From CAG-390 sp045644325 (GTDB taxonomy: Bacteria; Bacillota; Clostridia; Oscillospirales; CAG-272), in NCBI GenBank assembly GCA_045644325.1, contig JAZRGT010000099.1:1-64000 (forward strand): a stretch of DNA of 64,000 nt. The letters run 5' to 3'. Positions 52,061 through 58,599 of the stretch are shown here, one piece after another (position 1 is the stretch's first letter; every line of letters starts with the position of its first letter). A program made the translations under genes and the position numbers. The notes beneath the pieces were generated by a model. The model did no database searches and was not told the DNA's origin. It saw only the letters and a program-made list of their open reading frames with translations.

Positions 52061-52594
52061 ATGGCAAAGAAAAAGAGCACCTTTGGTGCGGACTTCAAGA
52101 AATTCATTTCTCGCGGAAACGTAGTTGATATGGCAGTCGGCGTTGTTGTCGGCGGCGCGTTCAGCAAGATCGTAACCGGTTTTGTTAACTACGTCATCAA
52201 TCCCTTCGTAGGCATCTTCCTCAAGAGCGGCAGCCTTGACTCGATCAAGACCGTTATCACTCCCGAAGAGCTCAACGAGGCGGGGGAAGTTGTTACCGCA
52301 GAGGTTGCACTCCTTTGGGGTACTTGGCTCCAGACCATCATCGACTTCCTTATCATCGCTTTCTGCATCTTCTGCGTTGTCAGAATGATCAACAAGATCA
52401 AGGATAAGGCAAACGAGAAGGAAGCTCTTGCAAAGGCTGAGGCTGATGCTGCCGCTAAGAAGGCTGCTGACGAGAAGGCAGCGGCTGACGCAGAGGCTGC
52501 AAAGGCAAAGGCTGAGGAAGAGGCTGCATTCCGCGCTTCCATTATGAAGCAGACCGAGCTTCTCGCTGAGATCAGCAAGTCTCTCAAGAAGTAA
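52061..52594 (+). CDS. mscL: large-conductance mechanosensitive channel
   Basis: The 177-residue channel opens under membrane tension to release osmolytes. The start FKKFISRGNVVDMAVGVVVGGAFSKIV (two motifs) is the family signature covering the N-helix and first membrane helix, and the second helix is near 100-125 (TIIDFLIIAFCIFCVV). It then runs into an unusually long Ala/Lys/Glu coiled-coil tail (about 125-165) followed by a short segment LLAEISKSLKK. Typical MscL is about 130-150 residues. GGAGGTTTTATT marks the ATG at 52061. Confidence 0.95.
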   Translation: MAKKKSTFGADFKKFISRGNVVDMAVGVVVGGAFSKIVTGFVNYVINPFVGIFLKSGSLDSIKTVITPEELNEAGEVVTAEVALLWGTWLQTIIDFLIIAFCIFCVVRMINKIKDKANEKEALAKAEADAAAKKAADEKAAADAEAAKAKAEEEAAFRASIMKQTELLAEISKSLKK

Positions 52595-52604
52595 TTTACA
52601 CACA

Positions 52605-52628
52605 AGGGACGGCTTAAATGCCGTCCCT
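52605..52628 (+). other. hairpin between mscL and the zinc-ribbon membrane gene
   Basis: A perfect 9-base stem (AGGGACGGC/GCCGTCCCT) with a 6-base loop has no T-run, so it is not a normal terminator. It may protect or process the message, or be a short repeat. Confidence 0.55.
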
Positions 52629-52650
52629 ACGCATTACCCGGAGGTTTAAT

Positions 52651-53100
52651 ATGAAAAACAAAACTCCATTTCGCGAGCGAGTATGGCAATTTATGCAAGG
52701 ACGCAACGGCGTTGACGCGCTTTACAATTTTCAGATAATCGTTTGCTTCGTTCTTATAATCGTGAATTTCTTTCTCACGGGTATACCGAAGCTGATCATC
52801 AGCGTCATCTATCTCGCTATCATTTCCTGGGCATTTTTCAGATATTTGTCGAAAAATCTCTACAAAAGACGTAAAGAAAACGCAGATTTTCTTCGTTTTA
52901 TAAAAAAATTTGCCGCATTTTTCCGCCTGCAGCGTGACCGTATACGCGACAGAAAAACTCACGTTTACCGCCGCTGTCCGAAATGCAAGAACGTTTTGCG
53001 CCTGCCCAAAAAGGCGGGAAAGCACAACGTCTGCTGTCCCTGCTGTTCTCACAGATTCGGCGTTTATATTGCGGGATTTGCCCCAAAGGGCGATAAGTAA
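52651..53100 (+). CDS. zinc-ribbon membrane protein
   Basis: The 149-residue protein has two membrane helices (about 26-46 and 50-70), a basic linker, and a C-terminal zinc-ribbon: CPKC at about 113-116 and CCPCC at about 131-135, with the spacing of a treble/ribbon site. I know of no function for it. GGAGGTTTAAT precedes the ATG at 52651. It follows mscL after a hairpin and ends at a strong terminator. Confidence 0.75.
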   Translation: MKNKTPFRERVWQFMQGRNGVDALYNFQIIVCFVLIIVNFFLTGIPKLIISVIYLAIISWAFFRYLSKNLYKRRKENADFLRFIKKFAAFFRLQRDRIRDRKTHVYRRCPKCKNVLRLPKKAGKHNVCCPCCSHRFGVYIAGFAPKGDK

Positions 53101-53101
53101 A

Positions 53102-53136
53102 AATAAAGCCAAGGATTTGAGTTCCTTGGCTTTATT
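53102..53136. terminator. bidirectional terminator
   Basis: A perfect 14-base stem (AATAAAGCCAAGGA with its partner) lies between convergent genes. Confidence 0.9.
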
Positions 53137-53137
53137 T

Positions 53138-54196
53138 TTATATTATATGAATTCCTTTTTCGGGATGTGAGTGAAGCAGATCAAGGCAATAGCGCTTGGC
53201 GTTTCTGCGCTTGAAAAAGTCGATTGCGTCCCCTCCCCAAAGAGCGTATGTCAGTACATCCTCTTCCTGCTCCGACCAAGCGGCGATTTTATCTTCGATA
53301 AGCTCAAGTGAGGGCTCGATCATATCAGCGGGACGAACGAGAACAAGCGGCTCACCGCCGCAAATCGCGGAGATGAGATCTTGCGAGATCGGGCAAGGAG
53401 TTCTGCCGTATTTACCGAGGAGAAGATCCTTGAACCGGGGAGAGACCTCTGCGTAAGGCTCTTTGAAATGATTCATAACAGCTTGCTCAATAACGATATC
53501 ACGAACAAAACCGAAAAGCGGAGGATGTCCAGCGTCCGGGCAGAGTTTTTCTATCTCATCCGCATATTCTGCGGGTATTGGATCGCTGATATCGTTTTCG
53601 TATAAATCCGCACCTGAATCAATCGCTATTTTCGAAATCACGGTAGACATACCCGAAACGCCAAGCGGGAGATTTACTGCTTCTTTAATCGCTTTCACGG
53701 TGTCGCGGCAGGAAAAATCTTCCGACATTGAGAAGAGCCAGATTCCGTCGGCGCCGAGTGCTGAAAGCTGTGCGGCGTAGCCTGCAAAGAACGAGGGAGA
53801 ATACGCCGGATTCTTTGAATAGACCATACCCGCATATACTTTCACTCCGCATCTTTTGGCGGCGGTGATTGCCGTTTGCAGATTGCGCGGATCATTTAGC
53901 GGATCGTATATCCTGAACTCGGAAATTCCGTTTTCGACAGCTCGTGTTACGAACGCCTCGACAATATCGTCGGATAAAATCCTGTCGGAAACGAGGCATT
54001 GTCCCGCAATAGTCAGCGAAAGCGGAGTATTCGCCGTTTCTGCACGAATTGCGCGGAGCAGATCCCACGGATCGTAATCAAGCTCGGAAAAGCAAACGCG
54101 AGTCACATCGATGGCGACGTAATGATAACAGTCCAATTGCCCGAGTGTGTCAAGTTCTGCGTAGCCGAGCGTGGTATATTCATTGAAAGCATCCAT
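53138..54196 (-). CDS. OadA/pyruvate carboxylase-like barrel, catalytic residues lost
   Basis: The 352-residue protein aligns to the carboxyltransferase barrel and conserved C-terminal region of oxaloacetate decarboxylase alpha / pyruvate carboxylase (YDPWDLLRAI, FRIYDPLNDPRNLQTAI, VRPADMIEPSL, EEDVLTYALWGG). It starts after the place where the LRDAHQS motif would be, so that metal/substrate strand is absent. The carboxylated Lys of the family's IKDMAG is Phe155 (IWLFSMSE), and the two metal His of HxH are Ser181 and Met183 (GVSGMS). There is no biotin domain. A catalytically dead or repurposed protein is the simplest reading. It is encoded three bases after the carrier fragment. Confidence 0.82.
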   Translation of the reverse strand: MDAFNEYTTLGYAELDTLGQLDCYHYVAIDVTRVCFSELDYDPWDLLRAIRAETANTPLSLTIAGQCLVSDRILSDDIVEAFVTRAVENGISEFRIYDPLNDPRNLQTAITAAKRCGVKVYAGMVYSKNPAYSPSFFAGYAAQLSALGADGIWLFSMSEDFSCRDTVKAIKEAVNLPLGVSGMSTVISKIAIDSGADLYENDISDPIPAEYADEIEKLCPDAGHPPLFGFVRDIVIEQAVMNHFKEPYAEVSPRFKDLLLGKYGRTPCPISQDLISAICGGEPLVLVRPADMIEPSLELIEDKIAAWSEQEEDVLTYALWGGDAIDFFKRRNAKRYCLDLLHSHPEKGIHII

Positions 54197-54199
54197 AAC

Positions 54200-54328
54200 T
54201 TATTTTTCTTCTGCTTTCTCTTCCTTTTTCTCGGAGGCTTCGCCTTCTTTTGCGGACTCTTCCTCTTTGATCTCTTCAATTTCAACGACGTATTCCTTGC
54301 CGTTTACCTTCACTTTGAATTTTCTCAT
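54200..54328 (-). CDS. biotin-carrier fragment of 42 residues, no biotin site
   Basis: The frame MRKFKVKVNGKEYVVEIEEI matches the first strand of clostridial biotin carrier proteins (BCCP, or the OadA tail). A Glu/Lys linker follows (KEEESAKEGEASEKKEEKA) and then a stop. The biotinyl domain with AMKM is missing here and in the flanks. GAGGTGTAAA precedes the ATG. It lies between the OadG and OadA-like genes, exactly where a full carrier is expected. It may be a remnant or a small linker protein. Confidence 0.62.
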   Translation of the reverse strand: MRKFKVKVNGKEYVVEIEEIKEEESAKEGEASEKKEEKAEEK

Positions 54329-54336
54329 TTTACACC

Positions 54337-54639
54337 TCAGCCTATGCGGCGGTTATTTGTTCTTTTGAATGATACTACGCGGAAAGCGGGGACTTCTTCT
54401 CTGCCCTCGGCTTTCGCTTCTTCCTCTAAAATAATTGCGATTGCGGCTGTGACAGCGGCGACTTCCTCGGAATCATCCTCTTCGGGAATCACAGCTTGCT
54501 GTTCGGCAATTTGCTTTCTTTCGATCCATTTACGCAGATATGCAAGACCGATATAAAGAGCCGCGACGACTATAACGCCGATGATCACGAAAAGCATGGA
54601 GCCGTTCTGTGTGGGCTCGGAATTAAGTAAAAAGTTCAT
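54337..54639 (-). CDS. OadG-family decarboxylase gamma subunit
   Basis: The 100-residue small membrane subunit has one N-terminal helix (about 15-36, MLFVIIGVIVVAALYIGLAY) and a cytoplasmic acidic tail with AAVTAAIAIILEEEAK and the closing FRVVSFKR, typical of OadG subunits of sodium-pumping decarboxylases. GAGGTAAGTCG fixes the ATG at 54639. It follows the carboxyltransferase gene by four bases. The beta subunit OadB, the actual sodium channel, is absent from this operon. Confidence 0.8.
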   Translation of the reverse strand: MNFLLNSEPTQNGSMLFVIIGVIVVAALYIGLAYLRKWIERKQIAEQQAVIPEEDDSEEVAAVTAAIAIILEEEAKAEGREEVPAFRVVSFKRTNNRRIG

Positions 54640-54643
54640 CGAC

Positions 54644-56104
54644 TTACCTCTTTTTGCGCACGGGAGTCGCATTCTTTTTGCCGAGGAGCATATGGAGTGC
54701 AGCGATCACGCGGGGGCGGAGCTCGGAGGGAGTCAGGATATCGTCGATTTCACCGCAGAGAGCGGCATCATTGGGCGAAGCGAGCTTTTCGCGCCATTCG
54801 ATCTCAAGCATCTCGCGGCTTGCGGTCAGATCGTTCTGCCTGATGCGTTCGCTCCAGACGAAGGCAACCGATGCTTCGGGCGAAAGCGCGCTGATGCAGG
54901 AGTCGGTCAGCGCGAACGCGATATCCGCGCCGAGAGATTTCGACGCCATATAGACGAATCCAACGCCGTAGGCTCTGCCGATGACGGAGGTTATCTTCGG
55001 ATTCGATGAGAACGCAAATGCATCCGTCATAGCCGCAGCACTTTCGAGGTAGAAGGCATTTTCCGTGACGGAATTGTCAAATCCGGGGCAATCGACGAAG
55101 GAGAGCAGCGGCAGACCGAATGAGTCTGCAAATTTCTGTATTTTTGTTATAACGCGGCAAGCGCCGGGAGTGAGTGCGCCATCCTTATGCGCGCGCTCCG
55201 ATGCCATAAAAGCGCATCCGACACCGCCTACGGAGGCAAAACCAACGGCAATTTCGGGTGCGTATTCGGCAAACAGACGGATATAATTCTTTTTATCCGA
55301 TATTTCCGCAACGAGTGCTTCACCGCAGAGTAATCGGAGGTCGGGGGCGCGTTGAAGTTCAAACTCGGGAATATCGAAGTCAACGGCAGTTCCCTCGGTA
55401 TTATTAGAAGGTAGAAAACCTATCAGATTTCGCGCAAAGCGGTAAAGCTCGGCTTCATCCTCGGCTTCGTAAGCAGAAATACCCTCGGGTGCGGGGAATG
55501 TTTTCGTTCCGTTTACAAAGGGAGATACGGCGTAGATCTCTGACGATTCCTTTACGGAAACAATGAAATCAAACGATGATGCGAATACAGCATGAGTGCC
55601 GCCGCAGACGCCGGGAACGAGTGCGATACGCGGAACGATACCGACGGCGGAGCTGTTTGCCGCGGCGGTCCTTCCGAGTGCGGCGAGCATTTTTGCGCCC
55701 TCGTAGATATACGCGCCGTCACTGTCGAAGATCCCGACGATGGGAGCACCGTTGCGCAGAGCCATTGAGTAAAGGTCGCAGATCAGTTTGCCCGATGTCG
55801 AATCGAAGGCTCCGTTCATTCGTGCACGGTCTTGAGCGAAGGCGTATACAAGTCTTCCGCCTACAGCACCGTAGCCGCAGATAACGCCCGCGGGCTCGTC
55901 GGGATCGGAGGAGCGGTTCATATACGCACCGATGCGCGAGAAGGTGCCGTGATCGAAAAGCGCGGTCAGTCGTGCCGCAGCAGTAAACTCGCCCGTGCTT
56001 TCAACAGCCGCAGAAACGTCGATCTCGCGAAGCATTTCGGTCAGCTTTTCCGCCGTCATCGCGCGGCGCAGGCTTTTATTTTTTTCTTTAGAGTTGTTAT
56101 CCAT
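54644..56104 (-). CDS. divergent carboxyltransferase of the PCCB/MmdA family
   Basis: The 486-residue protein is a carboxyl_trans (PF01039-type) protein with two crotonase-like halves. Family landmarks are visible but altered. The substrate loop DSGGARIQEG reads DSDGAYIYEG, the GSxGxxHxxK segment reads NGAFDSTSGK, and the C-half GG pair YGGAY is YGVGF. Others are kept (VPGVCGGTHAVFAS, SFVDCPGF, KSLGADIAFAL). It heads the four-gene operon and has a good ribosome site (GGAGATATATCT). Activity on CoA esters is possible, but biotin-dependent transfer is unlikely without a carrier. Confidence 0.85.
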   Translation of the reverse strand: MDNNSKEKNKSLRRAMTAEKLTEMLREIDVSAAVESTGEFTAAARLTALFDHGTFSRIGAYMNRSSDPDEPAGVICGYGAVGGRLVYAFAQDRARMNGAFDSTSGKLICDLYSMALRNGAPIVGIFDSDGAYIYEGAKMLAALGRTAAANSSAVGIVPRIALVPGVCGGTHAVFASSFDFIVSVKESSEIYAVSPFVNGTKTFPAPEGISAYEAEDEAELYRFARNLIGFLPSNNTEGTAVDFDIPEFELQRAPDLRLLCGEALVAEISDKKNYIRLFAEYAPEIAVGFASVGGVGCAFMASERAHKDGALTPGACRVITKIQKFADSFGLPLLSFVDCPGFDNSVTENAFYLESAAAMTDAFAFSSNPKITSVIGRAYGVGFVYMASKSLGADIAFALTDSCISALSPEASVAFVWSERIRQNDLTASREMLEIEWREKLASPNDAALCGEIDDILTPSELRPRVIAALHMLLGKKNATPVRKKR

Positions 56105-56135
56105 AGATATATCTCCAAATTCTGATATTCATTTA

Positions 56136-56164
56136 ATTATACCATAAATTCCTCTTTTTTACAA
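56136..56164 (-). promoter_or_regulatory. promoter of the divergent decarboxylase-like operon
   Basis: TTGTAA (56159-56164) and TATAAT (56136-56141) on the minus strand are 17 bases apart. Confidence 0.65.
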
Positions 56165-56183
56165 TAGGGATTTCAATTTCCGA

Positions 56184-56212
56184 TTGAAAAGGCGCAAGAA
56201 ATGTGGTATAAT
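56184..56212 (+). promoter_or_regulatory. promoter of the membrane XRE regulator
   Basis: TTGAAA (56184-56189) and TATAAT (56207-56212) are 17 bases apart. The resulting leader would be about 125 bases. Confidence 0.72.
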
Positions 56213-56218
56213 AGGGTA

Positions 56219-56345
56219 AAAACCGCAAATTCTCGCATTCCGAGAGTGATTCTCGGTCTGATGGGTGGACTTTTCTCTGACAAAATGGTAGAATGTAGCC
56301 ACAGCCAAGCCGGCACGGCTGATTCAAACCTTATGGAGGTACGTT
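56219..56345 (+). promoter_or_regulatory. long, possibly structured 5' leader
   Basis: Between the promoter and the ATG lie a perfect hairpin (CCGAGA-GTGAT-TCTCGG, about 56240-56256) and a second stem around AGCC/GGCT (about 56299-56320). No known riboswitch class is recognised, and a T-box core is not present. Confidence 0.35.
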
Positions 56346-57647
56346 ATGGAAAAGAAAACAATAGGCAAGTTCATATCCGTTTTGCGCAAGGCAAACGGTA
56401 TGACACAAAAGGATCTCGCTGACAGACTTTTCGTTTCTGATAAGACCGTCAGCCGCTGGGAGCGCGACGAGTGCGACCCCGATCTTTCACTTATCCCCGC
56501 GATTGCTGAGCTATTCGGGATCACAACGGATGAACTGCTCCGAGGTGAGCGGAATTCACCCGCCTCTGCCGAATATCAAAATGAAGACGAGATCATCAAG
56601 CAAAAGAAAAAGACCGAAAAGCAATTTAAAGCTATGCTCTTCGGCAAGAAGCGTAAATTCGAGAATCTCACTCTTATTTCTGTCGGAATATCGCTACTCG
56701 GTCTGATCGTCGGAATGATAATCAACCTCGGCTTCTCGAAGGGACTCATCGCATTCTTTACCACCTCTGCATTTCTGCTCGGCGGCACGATCTGTCAGAT
56801 CTGCTTTACGTCCAACGCGAAAATCGCCGTAAACGATGACGACGATTACCGCGAGCTTACCGAGGCGGCAAACACAGCGTTTTTACAAAAATCTATCGCA
56901 GTATATTTTGTAAATATCGCGATCTTCGCGTTCTGTCTGCCGCTTGTCACGCTCATAAACGGCGCAAATTTCGGTCTTAAATTCGGATCGTGGCTTTTGT
57001 ACGGAATTGCATTCGCTGTCGGCGGGAGCATTCTTGCATATATGATCTACCGCTTTATTATCAAGCCTGCGCTGATTAGTCGGAATATTCTCATTTTTAA
57101 TGAAATGGGACTTGCGCGCGAAAAATATACGCGAAAGCTTCTGATTCGACTTTCGTCGGTCAGCTTGGTTATCGCAATTCTTCTCGGTATTGCAATAACG
57201 GTTGTCAACAGTTTCGGTACAGCAGAATTTGCAGACAAAGTAATTCTTGAAACTCCCGAAGAGTTCAAGGAATACATGGAATCAAGCTATGACGAAGCGA
57301 AAAATATATCGGGCGATTGGTACTATGACGAAAATGGAAACCTCATAGGCTCTGCAGTCATCGTCGACGAAGATAATCCCGATCCTTTCAAGGTTTATGA
57401 CAATCTTCTTGATAAGAACGGAAACGTACTCTGCGAATACTATTACCACTCCAACCTGTATTCGCGTATCGAGTATAATATAGAGTCCGAAAATCGTTGT
57501 CCGATAACGGTCTACACACAAGAGGCGATGAGAGAAGCGGGAGTTTTGATATCAGAAATCAAATCTATGCTTGGTATCGCTATCTTTGCAGAGGTGTCAC
57601 TATTCGTAGGGATTTACATTATCAAGGTAGCAAGGAAAAAAGATTAA
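56346..57647 (+). CDS. XRE-family regulator with membrane domain
   Basis: The 433-residue protein has an N-terminal Cro/C1 helix-turn-helix (about 1-65; TQKDLADRLFVSDKTVSRWE). Five or six membrane helices follow (about 100-260, such as LISVGISLLGLIVGMIINLG), with a further extracytoplasmic region carrying acidic residues and a closing helix. Such membrane-tethered XRE regulators are common in Clostridia and may sense the envelope. GGAGGTACGTT precedes the ATG. It is divergent from the decarboxylase-like operon, which it could control. Confidence 0.85.
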   Translation: MEKKTIGKFISVLRKANGMTQKDLADRLFVSDKTVSRWERDECDPDLSLIPAIAELFGITTDELLRGERNSPASAEYQNEDEIIKQKKKTEKQFKAMLFGKKRKFENLTLISVGISLLGLIVGMIINLGFSKGLIAFFTTSAFLLGGTICQICFTSNAKIAVNDDDDYRELTEAANTAFLQKSIAVYFVNIAIFAFCLPLVTLINGANFGLKFGSWLLYGIAFAVGGSILAYMIYRFIIKPALISRNILIFNEMGLAREKYTRKLLIRLSSVSLVIAILLGIAITVVNSFGTAEFADKVILETPEEFKEYMESSYDEAKNISGDWYYDENGNLIGSAVIVDEDNPDPFKVYDNLLDKNGNVLCEYYYHSNLYSRIEYNIESENRCPITVYTQEAMREAGVLISEIKSMLGIAIFAEVSLFVGIYIIKVARKKD

Positions 57648-57653
57648 AACAAC

Positions 57654-57679
57654 AGAGCACCGCGCGGGCGCGGTGCTCT
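57654..57679 (+). terminator. weak terminator after the membrane XRE gene
   Basis: A perfect 11-base stem (AGAGCACCGCG/CGCGGTGCTCT) with a 4-base loop has a poor T-run. Its stem is the same as that of the hairpin at 58273-58296. Confidence 0.6.
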
Positions 57680-57847
57680 CAGTCTACTGACATACTTTTA
57701 CATAAAAGCAGCTCGATGAATTCACAAAGAAAGATAAATAGCTGTGTTCGCGCAAACAGAATATGACTTTCACGACCGTGCATAGCTATCAACTTAAGAA
57801 ATTTCAGCTAAAATAATTGCGACTCTCGATAGTTAAGTACAGATCCC

Positions 57848-57901
57848 GCCACCCCTCATCCGTCGCTACGCGCCACCTTCTCCCAAGGCCCGGGAGAAGG
57901 C
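57848..57901 (+). repeat. left arm of a 54-base inverted repeat
   Basis: It pairs with 58059-58112 (one mismatch in 54 bases, 157-base spacer). The arm itself holds a smaller hairpin CCTTCTCCC/GGGAGAAGG. The sequence resembles intergenic repeats I recall from many bacterial genomes. Confidence 0.85.
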
Positions 57902-58058
57902 AAACTTATAATTTCGCTCAATTATTCTAAACTTCATTTAGTGGTTTAACAAAACATATAGAAAGCATTTTCAAATTCCGTTGAAAGCACTGACATTCGT
58001 CGCATTTTTACACGAATGCAGTATATCTCTATAGCTTATGTTAGCAGGTGTTATATAA

Positions 58059-58112
58059 GCCTTCTCCCGGACCTTGGGAGAAGGTGGCGCGTAGCGACGG
58101 ATGAGGGGTGGC
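58059..58112 (-). repeat. right arm of the 54-base inverted repeat
   Basis: Reverse complement of 57848-57901 with one mismatch (T for C near base 43). Together the arms could form a very stable cruciform or RNA hairpin. Confidence 0.85.
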
Positions 58113-58272
58113 GCCATTTGCACTGTATTTTATCAAGTGCATTTTTCTTTATTTTCTTAAATTGAGAGTTTTTCCGGGTTGCAGCGTGCTGATTTTGTAT
58201 GTACTAACACAGATTTCTATTTTGGCTTATAATTCTGTTTTACGATAATTTTAATACTTTAGAAGCAAAACG

Positions 58273-58296
58273 AGAGCACCGCAGGCGCGGTGCTCT
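58273..58296 (-). terminator. terminator of the glnA/zinc-ribbon unit
   Basis: A perfect 10-base stem (AGAGCACCGC/GCGGTGCTCT) is followed on the minus strand by CGTTTTGC. Confidence 0.75.
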
Positions 58297-58303
58297 GTTT
58301 TTA

Positions 58304-58591
58304 TCAAAAATATTCGTGCTTACAGTTAGGACATTTCGGATAATCGTAATCGTGGACCGTGCCACATTCGGGGCAGGTCTGTTTCGGAGTCTCATCGTCG
58401 AGTGTTTCGTTTTCTGCGAGGAAAAACTCAAGTTTTCTGCACTTGGGGCAAACGTATATCTGCACCTCGAGCGCACCCGACAAAAGATTCGGCAGGTCGC
58501 CGAGAACCCAGCCGGTCTTACCGAGCTGAATTCTCTCACGCGACAGATACTGCATATCCTCTCCGCAACGGAGACATTTCATCGTGTCCAT
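58304..58591 (-). CDS. small zinc-ribbon protein with three CxxC pairs
   Basis: The 95-residue protein has CLRC (5-9 region), CPKC in the middle, CPEC and CPNC near the end, giving at least two zinc-ribbon sites. The middle has a hydrophobic beta-like stretch (GALEVQIYVCPKC). It resembles predicted nucleic-acid-binding zinc-ribbon proteins, but I know of no function. It starts eight bases after glnA and shares its terminator, so it is probably co-expressed. Start choice between ATG 58591 and 58582 is uncertain, as neither has a clear ribosome site. Confidence 0.7.
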   Translation of the reverse strand: MDTMKCLRCGEDMQYLSRERIQLGKTGWVLGDLPNLLSGALEVQIYVCPKCRKLEFFLAENETLDDETPKQTCPECGTVHDYDYPKCPNCKHEYF

Positions 58592-58599
58592 AATTAGAA

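Larger units (their letters stand above)
57648..58303. other. gene-free region, 656 bases
   Basis: No coding frame with a ribosome site was found on either strand. The stretch carries a terminator at each end, the 54-base inverted repeat, and an AT-rich centre. No RNA gene was recognised. Confidence 0.7.

Noticed and set aside
53138..54196. Simple pseudogene call for the OadA-like gene
   Set aside because: The frame is intact, well spaced from its neighbours and ends at a strong terminator. Loss is limited to catalytic positions and the first strand, so I keep it as a CDS.
56240..56275. GGGTGGAC in the XRE leader as a possible T-box core
   Set aside because: The T-box core needs GGGTGGNACCGCG. 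The bases that follow (TTTTCTCTG) do not fit and no synthetase gene follows.
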